Shown here: positions 23,056-31,580 of the stretch, piece by piece
Layout of the letters: each line of letters begins with the position of its first letter
Position numbering within the stretch: the stretch's first letter is position 1
Assembly: GCA_947177165.1 (NCBI GenBank)
Contig: CAMWTP010000027.1
Coordinates: 1-64,000, forward strand
Reading direction: 5' to 3'
DNA: 64,000 bases
Source of the DNA: an uncultured Lachnospiraceae bacterium
Lineage (GTDB): Bacteria; Bacillota; Clostridia; Lachnospirales; Lachnospiraceae
Translations under genes and position numbers: made by a program
Notes under the pieces: model-generated
What the model saw: only the letters and a program-made list of their open reading frames with translations
What the model was told of the DNA's origin: nothing
The model's database searches: none

Positions 23056-25713
23056 ATGAATTATGGGAAAAGAGGAACTGCAAAGATCCAAAAATCCCTG
23101 ACTTCAAAAACCATAAAATTCAAAAAAATGTTCATTGTCTCAGCACTGAAGATTGTATTGATCGGCGCGCTTTCGATCATGGTAGTCGGCGTGTGTTTCG
23201 GCATCGGCGCTTTTAAAGGAATCCTGAGCTCCGCACCCGATGTGGATCCTGCAGCGGTTCTTCCGCAAGGATTTGCCACAGTTGTCTATGACGCCAAGGG
23301 AAACGAGCTGACAAAGCTGGTGGCTGCCAACTCCAACAGAAGCTATGAGGAGATTGACAAAATTCCCCAGTACCTCTGTGATGCCTTCGTCGCGATCGAG
23401 GACCAGCGCTTTTATGACCACAACGGCATTGATATCAAACGTATTCTGAGTGCCGGTCTCATGGTAATCCGGGACAGAGAACTCTCACAGGGTGCATCCA
23501 CCATCACGCAGCAGATTATCAAGAACAATGTCTTTGACAACTGGACAAACGAGAGTGACATTCAGAAGATCCGTCGTAAGATTCAGGAACAATATCTTGC
23601 CCTTGAACTTGAGAAGAAGATGTCAAAGGAAAAGATACTTGAAATCTACATGAATACAATCAACCTGGGTCAGAACACCCTGGGCGTTAAGGCCGCTGCA
23701 CTGCGCTATTTCAACAAGGAGCCATATCAGCTCACACTCTCGGAATGTGCAGTGATCGCTGCTACCACATCAAATCCGTCCAGATACAATCCGATCTCCC
23801 ACCCCGAGAACAATAAGACCAGGCGCGATATTGTTCTTGAGAATATGAAGGAGCAGGAATATATCTCGCAGGCCGAGTACGATGACGCGATGGCTGACGA
23901 TGTCTACAGCCGCATTTTAGCGGTCAATGAGGAGACCGAGAGCAACTCCGTCTATACATATTTTGTAGACGAAGTTACAGAACAGGTTCTCGCTGATCTG
24001 ATGGAACTGAAGGGATTCAACGAAACCCAGGCACACCGTCTCCTGTTCAGCGGCGGCTTAAGCATTTATACGACGCAGGATCCTGACATTCAGGCGATCT
24101 GTGACGAAATATACAGCAACGAAGAAAACTATCCCGAAACGGTAAAGTGGCTTCTAAGTTATGCTCTGACCATTGAAAAGGCAAACGGCGAAAAGGAAAA
24201 CCACAGCACAGAGATGTACAAGGCATACTACAAACAGCAGAACGCATCATTTGACCTGCTTTATGCAACACAGGATGAGGCCTATGAGGCGATCGAGGCA
24301 TACAAACAGGCTGTGATGGAGGAAGGTGACAAAGTTGACGGCGAGCGTGTCTCACTGACGCCGCAGCCACAGGTGTCCATCACTGTCGAGGACCAATCCA
24401 CCGGATATGTTGTGGCCATCGTTGGCGGCCGCGGCACCAAGGAGGCAAGCCGTACCCTCAACAGAGCCACAAACACGACAAGACAGCCTGGATCCACATT
24501 TAAAGTTGTATCGACATACGCACCAGCGCTTGACAGCGCCGGTCTGACACTTGCTGACGTGCAGAATGATGCCCCCTTTAACTACACAGGAGGCCGTCCT
24601 GTGAAAAACTGGTGGGGCGGCACTTACAGAGGACTCCTGAGTCTCCGGTACGGCATCGCACAGTCGGCAAATATTGTGGCAGTCAAGACACTTACCCAGA
24701 TCTCTCCGCAGCTTGGTTTTGATTATCTGCAAAACTTTGGTTTCACGACTCTGGTTGAGAAACGTGTGGAAAAAAACGGTTCTGTTATGTCTGACATCGG
24801 TCAGCCGCTTGCACTCGGCGGCATCACCGACGGTGTTACCAACATGGAGCTCAACGCTGCATACGCGACAATCGCCAATCAGGGAACCTATATCAAACCA
24901 AAGCTATACACAAAGATTGTTGACCATGACGGAAATGTTCTGATCGATAACACTGCACCCGAGTCCAAGCAGGTGATCAAGCAGTCCACCGCATGGCTGC
25001 TCACCAGTGCCATGGTTGATGTTGTCACTACCGGAACAGGTGGTTCTGTCAATTTTGGAAATATGGCGATTGCAGGTAAGACAGGAACAACCTCCGATAA
25101 CAAAGATGTGTGGTTTTCCGGCTATACCCCCTATTACACCGCCACAACATGGACTGGCTATGACAACAATGTGAGCATGAAAACCTCCGCTGAGAGAAAT
25201 TTGTCCAAGGTCATGTGGAAGAAAGTCATGTCAAGGATTCATGAAAACCTTGAATACAAATCATTCCCGATGGCAAACGGCATCGTCACAGCCTCAATCT
25301 GCTCCAAATCCGGAAGACTGCCCATTGCAGGCGTTTGTGATGTGCAGGGATGCGTGAAGACAGAATACTTTGCGGAAGGAACCGTTCCCACAGAATACTG
25401 CGATGTACACTATTTTTCGAATATCTGTCAGTATTCCGGACTCACAGCTACGGAGGAATGCCCGTTTAAACAGGCATCTGCCATTGAACAGGTACCTGCG
25501 CGTCTGCAGGACAACAACCTTGCCACTGCCCTCACAAGTCTTCCTGAGGCTGACACCGTTGATACTGCTCAAGTATGTCCTCATAACAGCACGTTCATGA
25601 CAGCGCCTAATGCACAGGAAGTCCTGCAGCAGCAAATACTTGAAATGCAGCAGCGTGCTGCCGCCGCTGCCGCACCGCCGACTCCTGCAGAACCTGCATC
25701 TGACACGGATTAA
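23056..25713 (+). CDS. ponA: Class A penicillin-binding protein (glycosyltransferase/transpeptidase)
   Basis: 885-aa bifunctional peptidoglycan synthase. One N-terminal membrane span (about residues 25-50). GT51 domain with catalytic EDQRFYDHNGID and QGASTITQQIIKN; transpeptidase with SxxK in RQPGSTFKVV, SxN in AQSANIVAV and KTGT in IAGKTGTTSDNKD. A C-terminal Cys-containing region and an Ala/Pro-rich tail follow. ATG 23056 is set by GGAGG. Possibly controlled by a WalR-like regulator through the upstream repeats. Monocistronic, ending at a strong hairpin. Confidence 0.95.
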   Translation: MNYGKRGTAKIQKSLTSKTIKFKKMFIVSALKIVLIGALSIMVVGVCFGIGAFKGILSSAPDVDPAAVLPQGFATVVYDAKGNELTKLVAANSNRSYEEIDKIPQYLCDAFVAIEDQRFYDHNGIDIKRILSAGLMVIRDRELSQGASTITQQIIKNNVFDNWTNESDIQKIRRKIQEQYLALELEKKMSKEKILEIYMNTINLGQNTLGVKAAALRYFNKEPYQLTLSECAVIAATTSNPSRYNPISHPENNKTRRDIVLENMKEQEYISQAEYDDAMADDVYSRILAVNEETESNSVYTYFVDEVTEQVLADLMELKGFNETQAHRLLFSGGLSIYTTQDPDIQAICDEIYSNEENYPETVKWLLSYALTIEKANGEKENHSTEMYKAYYKQQNASFDLLYATQDEAYEAIEAYKQAVMEEGDKVDGERVSLTPQPQVSITVEDQSTGYVVAIVGGRGTKEASRTLNRATNTTRQPGSTFKVVSTYAPALDSAGLTLADVQNDAPFNYTGGRPVKNWWGGTYRGLLSLRYGIAQSANIVAVKTLTQISPQLGFDYLQNFGFTTLVEKRVEKNGSVMSDIGQPLALGGITDGVTNMELNAAYATIANQGTYIKPKLYTKIVDHDGNVLIDNTAPESKQVIKQSTAWLLTSAMVDVVTTGTGGSVNFGNMAIAGKTGTTSDNKDVWFSGYTPYYTATTWTGYDNNVSMKTSAERNLSKVMWKKVMSRIHENLEYKSFPMANGIVTASICSKSGRLPIAGVCDVQGCVKTEYFAEGTVPTEYCDVHYFSNICQYSGLTATEECPFKQASAIEQVPARLQDNNLATALTSLPEADTVDTAQVCPHNSTFMTAPNAQEVLQQQILEMQQRAAAAAAPPTPAEPASDTD

Positions 25714-25787
25714 ACGCATATTTTAATATATCGAAATCGGGCAGGGGAAGATTTTTCCCTGCTCGCGCACCGGATGCCCGTGTGCAC

Positions 25788-25822
25788 AAAAAAAGAATAT
25801 CCCAAAAGGATATTCTTTTTTT
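25788..25822. terminator. Bidirectional intrinsic terminator between the PBP gene and tRNA-Thr
   Basis: Seven A plus GAATATCC (25788-25802) pair with GGATATTC plus seven T (25808-25822). It serves both the PBP gene and the opposing tRNA. Confidence 0.92.
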
Positions 25823-25823
25823 A

Positions 25824-25896
25824 AGCTGCTAACCGGAATCGAACCGGTGACCTCAACACTACCAATGTTGCGCACTACCGACTGTGCTATAGCAGC
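25824..25896 (-). tRNA. tRNA-Thr(GGT)
   Basis: The minus strand folds as a cloverleaf: acceptor GCTGCTA/TAGCAGC, D stem GCAC/GTGC, anticodon stem CAACA/TGTTG with loop TTGGTAG (anticodon GGT), T stem ACCGG/CCGGT with TTCGATT. CCA is not encoded. The remaining 25897-26115 shows only AT-rich DNA before the next gene. Confidence 0.95.
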
Positions 25897-26115
25897 ATCA
25901 CCGAAAAATATAATATCACACCCGGCATATCCTGTCAACTAAATCAGCCGTTTTTTTATCAATTCCTATTAAAATTAATGAATTGTTACAATTATATTAA
26001 TGAAATATTAGAATAATAAACTATAACTGCGATTTCTTGCCAACTCAGACAACATAAGATATACTAGGCATAAACAGCTACACTTATTATATGCATAAAA
26101 CCGAGGTGACTATAT

Positions 26116-26547
26116 ATGAAGAAAACTACAATTAATGCGATACTGATAGCCATCATAACCATTATGTCTGTCTCGATCTGTTTCCTTATTTTCTGTATCA
26201 TGACCAGACCGCGCTACGTGATCATCAATGAACCTGAGACAGCTGCCATGATTACAGAAGTATCTGATCTCTCCGAAGAACCACAGCAGCAGTCAACTCC
26301 CCCTGCTTCCAATAACGATATAGAAACACCAGTCCCGGAACCGCCTGCAGGTACCATGCACGGTAAGACTTCCACAAGAGTAAATATTCGTGATGCAGCC
26401 TCTGAGAATGCGAAAGTACTCAGCACAGTCGACGAGGGAACTACTTTTGATATCATTGAGATACTGGACAACGGATGGACCAAAATTCTCTATGAAGGTT
26501 CTGAGGCATATATCTCCTCCAACTTTGTAATCATCACAAACGAGTAA
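26116..26547 (+). CDS. Membrane-anchored SH3-domain protein
   Basis: 143 aa. One N-terminal membrane span (about residues 8-30), a Ser/Pro-rich linker, then a bacterial SH3b domain (TRVNIRDAASENAKVLSTVDEGTTFDI is its hallmark start). Likely tethered outside the cell and binding peptidoglycan. Start has GAGGTG upstream. No partner gene is adjacent on this strand. Confidence 0.82.
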   Translation: MKKTTINAILIAIITIMSVSICFLIFCIMTRPRYVIINEPETAAMITEVSDLSEEPQQQSTPPASNNDIETPVPEPPAGTMHGKTSTRVNIRDAASENAKVLSTVDEGTTFDIIEILDNGWTKILYEGSEAYISSNFVIITNE

Positions 26548-26551
26548 ACGG

Positions 26552-27529
26552 TCAAACATCCTTCTCCTCTGCCCTTCTCCTCGCCCTGAGTCTCACCACG
26601 ATTCCCCTTTGTGCCAACAGGTCGCCATGATATTTGTCCTTATAATACTCATACGCCCTTTTGTAATTGTATCCGTACTCCGCAAATTTGCGAAGGACAA
26701 CGTTCATCTCTGCTCCTACAAATATAATATTCATCGTGCCATACAACCACAGAATAAAAATCACGACAGTCGCAAGACTTCCATATGTAACAGAGTAATT
26801 TGCGAAATTACTGATATAAAACGAAAATGCCCAGGAGTATACCAGCCACGCAATCGTGGAAAAAAGGGCACCAAAGAACTCATAGCGTATCTTTGATCTC
26901 CTGTTGGGAACATTCATGTAAATCAGCAAAAAAAAGATAATCAGAAATACAAGCATACACAAATATTTCCCATAACGGAACAGACTGGAAAAAACAGCCA
27001 TGCCTGGAACAAACTGAAGCAGCCAGTTAAATATATTGTTTCCAAGCACAATCAGAATCATCATGAGCCCTATCGCGGCAAAGAAAATTACCACATAGGA
27101 TACTGCGAGTGCATACAGCAACGGTGTTCCCCGCGTCTCCCGAATGCCGTATACTGCATTCATTCCGATAATCACTGCATACACACCTTTGGATGCACAG
27201 AAAAGCATCACAATAATGGTAAAAGACTGCATCATCGTGGTACTTTCCGCATAGGCCTCCTCGAGGATCTGATTCAGGAGCGGTGCAAATCCCTCCGGAA
27301 TAATATTCATCAGATACTGCGTAAATCGCGCTGTGTCAATCGGAAAATAGCTGAATATTGATATGCAGTACATTGCCATCGGAAATAATGACATCAGTAA
27401 AAATAAGGCCGCGTGCCCTGCAAACGAGGACACGTGGTCGTATTTTACTTTTGTTATAAAACTAGATATTATTTCATATACGAACTTAATTTCTTTTCTG
27501 GTTATTCGCTTCTTTTTATGCATGCTCAC
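26552..27529 (-). CDS. YihY/virulence factor BrkB family membrane protein
   Basis: 325 aa with about six hydrophobic helices and the family pattern AGHAALFLLMSLFPM near the start, GVYAVIIGMNAVYG in the middle, and YGSLATVVIFILWLYG near the C-terminus. Formerly called RNase BN; now regarded as a transporter or membrane protein of unknown substrate. The GTG start overlaps the previous stop as GTGA; an ATG 6 bases in is an alternative. Third gene of a three-gene operon. Confidence 0.88.
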   Translation of the reverse strand: MSMHKKKRITRKEIKFVYEIISSFITKVKYDHVSSFAGHAALFLLMSLFPMAMYCISIFSYFPIDTARFTQYLMNIIPEGFAPLLNQILEEAYAESTTMMQSFTIIVMLFCASKGVYAVIIGMNAVYGIRETRGTPLLYALAVSYVVIFFAAIGLMMILIVLGNNIFNWLLQFVPGMAVFSSLFRYGKYLCMLVFLIIFFLLIYMNVPNRRSKIRYEFFGALFSTIAWLVYSWAFSFYISNFANYSVTYGSLATVVIFILWLYGTMNIIFVGAEMNVVLRKFAEYGYNYKRAYEYYKDKYHGDLLAQRGIVVRLRARRRAEEKDV

Positions 27530-28146
27530 TGCTGTCCCTTTTCCTTCGCTTTCTTGATGAGGAACAAATCACTGATCGCCTTGCCGAGATCGTGCGGATA
27601 TAGCTGTACTACAGGGCTGTCAATAATGTTCCCTACCTTCATCCTGAATCCTACTTTTACAAACCGGTCATCATCCGGGAACTCACAGGCCAGATACTCG
27701 CCATCCTGCATAAATTTTGCCTCCGGCGTCGATATATCGGTCTTTCGCTCGAGCATAACACTCATGGCGGTCGCCGCCGCTCCCATCATCTGATTCATCG
27801 CTTCCGAAACCGCACTCATGTGCAGTTCCCCCAATTCCATCCTGGCGAAATCGCCAGTCCCGTCGCTTCCCATCATCAGGTCAGCAATCACCTTGGCATC
27901 CTGCTCTTCCAACATCAATATACTGCATCCCTTGACGCCCTCCACATAATTAACCTTCACAAAAACCTTCTTGGAGGACACATTCTTCGTGTACTCGCTC
28001 TTCTCAACAATCTCAACCTTCGGCGGCGTGATATCCACCGTCTGACGCACCAGCATACTGAGTGTCGATGCCGAACTTCCCAAACATATATTCGATATTT
28101 CCCCAATCGCATCTATTTCCATTTCTGTGAAAAAATAGCTGCCCAT
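27526..28146 (-). CDS. CheC-like phosphatase domain protein
   Basis: 206 aa. Two copies of the CheC/FliY phosphatase signature E-x2-N: AIGEISNICLGSSAS and AVSEAMNQMMGAAATAMS. The protein stops before any FliN (SpoA) domain, so it resembles free CheC, which removes phosphate from CheY-P, more than FliY. No chemotaxis or flagellar gene is in the window; its partner response regulator is unknown. It lies between an HTH protein and a YihY protein with a 17-bp gap and a 4-bp overlap. Confidence 0.82.
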   Translation of the reverse strand: MGSYFFTEMEIDAIGEISNICLGSSASTLSMLVRQTVDITPPKVEIVEKSEYTKNVSSKKVFVKVNYVEGVKGCSILMLEEQDAKVIADLMMGSDGTGDFARMELGELHMSAVSEAMNQMMGAAATAMSVMLERKTDISTPEAKFMQDGEYLACEFPDDDRFVKVGFRMKVGNIIDSPVVQLYPHDLGKAISDLFLIKKAKEKGQQ

Positions 28147-28163
28147 TCACATACCTCCTTTTC

Positions 28164-28667
28164 TTACTGCATCAGTGTTTCCGGTTCACATTCCAATGCC
28201 CTTGCCAGCTTGCGCACAAGCTTCTCCGGCTGTCTTGTCAAATCACAAAAGGAAGCTTCGCAGTTTCTCACAGCAGACACACTGTACCCCATCCGCTCCG
28301 CAATCTGCTGCCTTGATTTTCCCAGCTCCAGACGCCGCATTTTCACGGGAGAAATCCTGGCAAATCTGATATACAGATTTCTTCCATCATAGTTGACTGT
28401 ATTGACAAGCTGTACAATTTCCCCGGAATTCCCCATCGTATCCTTGTCAACCTTATACATTGATGCAAGCGCCGTCATCAGCTTTTTCATGATAGCCTCA
28501 TCATCATAATGCCCCAAATTTTCCATTGGTATGTACAAATCGATATACAGCGCCTTGAGCTCTCTGATCTGGTCCTCATCGAGTTTTAAAATGTAATTGT
28601 TATCTTTTGACTCATTATATAGAGACAATACCTTGCTCCAAAAAGCATCCTTATCAAATCCAGACAT
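28164..28667 (-). CDS. Hypothetical protein with C-terminal HTH motif
   Basis: 167 aa. N-terminal 100 residues are helical with no recognised domain (LKLDEDQIRELKALYIDLY). The C-terminal part reads as an XRE-like helix-turn-helix: LELGKSRQQIAERMGYSVSAVRNCE, then LVRKLARALECEPETL. AGAGAGG precedes ATG 28667. First gene of the operon with the CheC-like and YihY proteins; likely a regulator. Confidence 0.7.
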   Translation of the reverse strand: MSGFDKDAFWSKVLSLYNESKDNNYILKLDEDQIRELKALYIDLYIPMENLGHYDDEAIMKKLMTALASMYKVDKDTMGNSGEIVQLVNTVNYDGRNLYIRFARISPVKMRRLELGKSRQQIAERMGYSVSAVRNCEASFCDLTRQPEKLVRKLARALECEPETLMQ

Positions 28668-28945
28668 TTCCTCTCTCTATCCCCCGATACAATGATAATT
28701 CGGCATCAGCCGACCATACGGTTTTATTATACGCCTTATGCAAATTACTGTCAATCAATATATCTTTTTTGCGGCAAACTGCGATGATATTGTATCATAT
28801 CCACTCACATGTTACCCTTTGTACTATTTTTAATAAAATTGTCAGAATTTTAATTGTTGACGCATTCGAAGTATATTGCTATAATAGATTTGTTCGATAT
28901 TTATTTTGAACGATTTTAATTTTTTGTGTTGCGAAAGGAGTTATT

Positions 28946-29167
28946 ATGAGTATCTTCAATGATGACCGCTCTACATTAAACGAGGCTGCCGCTGCTTTGG
29001 ACAATGATCTTTCTGGCACAGGCTTTGACACAGCGCTCCAGAAGGCATTTGATTCTGGTATGAACCTTGACGAGATTCTGTATGTTGTCTCTACACACAC
29101 TGACAGAATTGTAAAGAGATATGTTGTGCAGTATCAGCTCAAAAAGGCAGCAAACAGGGATAAATAG
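28946..29167 (+). CDS. Hypothetical small protein, 73 aa
   Basis: Helical, soluble, beginning MSIFNDDRSTLNEAAAAL. Start ATG 28946 has AAAGGAG at the right distance, which supports a real gene. No recognised family. Upstream (28668-28945) is an AT-rich divergent promoter region without a gene. tRNA-Trp follows about 110 bp downstream. Confidence 0.65.
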   Translation: MSIFNDDRSTLNEAAAALDNDLSGTGFDTALQKAFDSGMNLDEILYVVSTHTDRIVKRYVVQYQLKKAANRDK

Positions 29168-29203
29168 CATATTGTAAAAAAATCAACAAATTTCATTTTT
29201 TGC

Positions 29204-29233
29204 TTGCTTTTTTATCCCATTCTGTGATATACT
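29204..29233 (+). promoter_or_regulatory. Promoter of tRNA-Trp
   Basis: TTGCTT (29204-29209), 18 bp, TATACT (29228-29233), overlapping a second TATAAT (29233-29238). Confidence 0.6.
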
Positions 29234-29274
29234 ATAATTCGTCAGTGAGCATATGACTTACATAGGCTGACTGA

Positions 29275-29345
29275 AGGGGCATAGTTCAACGGTAGAACAG
29301 CGGTCTCCAAAACCGTCAATGCGAGTTCGATTCTTGCTGCCCCTG
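29275..29345 (+). tRNA. tRNA-Trp(CCA)
   Basis: Cloverleaf with acceptor AGGGGCA/TGCCCCT, anticodon stem CGGT/ACCG with loop CTCCAAA (anticodon CCA), T loop TTCGATT and discriminator G. 3' CCA is not encoded. Confidence 0.95.
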
Positions 29346-29364
29346 CTATCTGTAAGAGACAGTT

Positions 29365-29410
29365 AAAGACTACAAATTTGGTTTTCCAAGGTTTGTAGTC
29401 TTTTTTTTAT
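29365..29410 (+). terminator. Intrinsic terminator after tRNA-Trp
   Basis: AAAGACTACAAA (29365-29376) pairs perfectly with TTTGTAGTCTTT (29392-29403), followed by more T residues. Confidence 0.92.
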
Positions 29411-29424
29411 TTTTCTTTTTTGTG

Positions 29425-29483
29425 TTGACATTCTCAGACTATTATGATAGTCTATCTTCAAGATCAGACTATTGCAATAGTCT
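29425..29483 (+). promoter_or_regulatory. blaI promoter with two operators
   Basis: TTGACA (29425-29430), 17 bp, TAGTCT (29448-29453). Two palindromes, AGACTATTATGATAGTCT (29436-29453) and AGACTATTGCAATAGTCT (29466-29483), cover the spacer/-10 and the start region. They are 30 bp apart (three helical turns), as expected for autorepression by the BlaI-like product. Confidence 0.85.
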
Positions 29484-29512
29484 GCAAGTAATCAAAACGA
29501 GGAGGATGTATC

Positions 29513-29866
29513 ATGAAACTATTTGATTCCGAATTAAAAGTCATGGAAGTTTTGTGGGAACAGGGACAAAAATCTGCGAAAGAAATCGTGGACGTACTCT
29601 CAGAGCGCATCGGATGGAACAAGAACACGACCTACACAGTCATCAGGAAATGTATCGAAAAAGGCGCCGTCGAGCGGGGCGAGCCCGGTTTTGTCTGCAA
29701 GCCGCTCGTGACCCGCGACGAAGTCGCGCAAAGTGAAACAGAGCAGCTGATCGACAAGATGTTTGGCGGTTCGAGCGAACTCTTTTTCTCGTCTTTTCTC
29801 AAAAATCAGGGAATTTCGGAGGAAGATGCCGCGAGACTTGCAAAGATGATCAAAGATTCAAACTGA
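29513..29866 (+). CDS. blaI: BlaI/MecI/CopY family transcriptional repressor
   Basis: 117-aa winged-helix repressor: LFDSELKVMEVLWEQGQKSA, NKNTTYTVIRKCIEKG, then a C-terminal dimerisation helix. It should be cleaved or released when the adjacent M56 sensor protease is activated. GAGGAGG precedes ATG. Forms an operon with the sensor (19-bp gap). No beta-lactamase gene is adjacent, so the target may be cell-wall stress genes elsewhere. Confidence 0.93.
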   Translation: MKLFDSELKVMEVLWEQGQKSAKEIVDVLSERIGWNKNTTYTVIRKCIEKGAVERGEPGFVCKPLVTRDEVAQSETEQLIDKMFGGSSELFFSSFLKNQGISEEDAARLAKMIKDSN

Positions 29867-29885
29867 TATCGGAAAGGAGAACACT

Positions 29886-31571
29886 ATGTTCAATCTGAAA
29901 ATGAATATGCCGTTTTACTTAATGGTCTTTTATGGGAGTATTATGATTTTTGCAGTTCTCATATTGCGGGGCCTGCTGAAGAACAAGCTTCCGAAATTTG
30001 TATTTCCAATTCTATGGGGTGTCATACTGCTGCGCCTGCTCGTTCCGTTTTCACTGAGCAGCCCGCTGAGTATGAAGGTTCCTGAATTTATCCTGAATTA
30101 TCCTTTTGAGACTGCTGTCACGCAAGACTATGCCATTGCGGAAGATATTCCTGATGACACACCCTTTCAGGAAGCGGAGTACTCCACTTCACTGAAACCC
30201 GGAACAGCCACAGAAATCGTACAGGAGGCGGCCGCACCGGAGGCAGCATTCGGTATCGCCTATTCCGGCTACGGAGTGCAGGATCTCTATGCACCGCTTG
30301 CATTATTCGTCTACGCTGCAGGTATCCTCGCCACTGCGGGCATTCTGTTCACACAGAAGTATCAATATTCAAAGCGCCTGAGTTCTTCGCTCCTTGTTGA
30401 GCATAACGAGACGATCAACACACTCCTGCGCGAGATGGATATGGGACACATTCTGGTATTTACAAACGATGCGATCGCCTCCCCGCTTGTGTGCGGTCTG
30501 TTCGCTCCCAGGATTTACCTTCCCACGCGGATGGATTTTGGCAGCACGGAGCTTTTGCGCCACATCCTCTGTCATGAGACCATGCATATCCGCCGGAAAG
30601 ACAACTGGCTGAAATTCGTCATGCTCATCACACTCTGCATCCACTGGTTCAACCCTCTGGTGTGGATAATGTCCAGGTATCTTGCCTCTGACCTGGAGAT
30701 GGCGTGCGACGAAGCCGTTCTCCGGCTGTATGACCACAAAAACGAAGCGGAGGAAACGAAAAAAAGCTATGCCCTCAGCCTGCTTGCCATGGCAATCTCC
30801 GGAAGCCGCCCGACACTGCTCTACAGTGCCTTCTCGAAAACAGAGGTGGAGAAACGCATTCAGAATATTCTGCACTATCAGAAGGCTTCCGCCCTGCTGC
30901 TGGCATTCTCAATCTGCCTTGTGCTGAGCGGTTCCGTCGTCTTTGCCACCGGCGGGCAGGCACCCTTTTATCCGGATATCACTGCATTCTGCTATTCTGA
31001 CAGCTGCCGCTGGGGTGTATGTGCCAGTCTGACACGGGATGCCCATCTTGGTGACAACGCACAAGACCGCGCCGAAAGACTGATCTTCGACATCATGACC
31101 GCAGACAGTACAAACGATCCGGATATCCTTGAAGAACAGATTATCACCGCGCTGTCAAACGAATTTCATGTGGAGAAAAATGCTTTTGCGCTTGATTTTT
31201 CACTGTGTCTGATCGACGAGGATCTCTACGCGGAGTACGAAAAATGGGGTCTTGTCCGCAAGGATGAGGATAATGATATGACATTGCTGTACAATGGCGA
31301 GACCATACGCACTTACTCCGACAAGATGATCGGGCGCTATATGTCCCAGCAGGAGGGCGCTTTCGACCTTACTGTCGAGCGAAACCGCCTCGGTGAAATC
31401 GTTGCTGTCAACGCGTTCCGCGAGGGTGATGCCGAGTACGACAACCGGACAAGAGAACTCGAACAGTCCAGCTGGAAATATGCCTCGTCCACTCCGCACA
31501 CGGTTAATGCCCTGCAGGAACAGGAAATCGAGGTTACAAAGACGGCGGACAACATCGCGGAAAGCCGTTGA
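29886..31571 (+). CDS. M56 (BlaR1/MecR1-type) sensor metalloprotease
   Basis: 561 aa. N-terminal helices (YLMVFYGSIMIFAVLIL and others), cytoplasmic zinc protease loop with HILCHETMHIRRKDN (HExxH) and the third ligand region SDLEMACDEAV, another membrane span (about residues 335-355), then an extracellular domain of about 200 residues. That domain shows no SxxK/KTG penicillin-sensor motifs, so the signal is probably not direct beta-lactam acylation. Works with the BlaI-like repressor upstream. Confidence 0.88.
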   Translation: MFNLKMNMPFYLMVFYGSIMIFAVLILRGLLKNKLPKFVFPILWGVILLRLLVPFSLSSPLSMKVPEFILNYPFETAVTQDYAIAEDIPDDTPFQEAEYSTSLKPGTATEIVQEAAAPEAAFGIAYSGYGVQDLYAPLALFVYAAGILATAGILFTQKYQYSKRLSSSLLVEHNETINTLLREMDMGHILVFTNDAIASPLVCGLFAPRIYLPTRMDFGSTELLRHILCHETMHIRRKDNWLKFVMLITLCIHWFNPLVWIMSRYLASDLEMACDEAVLRLYDHKNEAEETKKSYALSLLAMAISGSRPTLLYSAFSKTEVEKRIQNILHYQKASALLLAFSICLVLSGSVVFATGGQAPFYPDITAFCYSDSCRWGVCASLTRDAHLGDNAQDRAERLIFDIMTADSTNDPDILEEQIITALSNEFHVEKNAFALDFSLCLIDEDLYAEYEKWGLVRKDEDNDMTLLYNGETIRTYSDKMIGRYMSQQEGAFDLTVERNRLGEIVAVNAFREGDAEYDNRTRELEQSSWKYASSTPHTVNALQEQEIEVTKTADNIAESR

Positions 31572-31580
31572 CATGAACAT

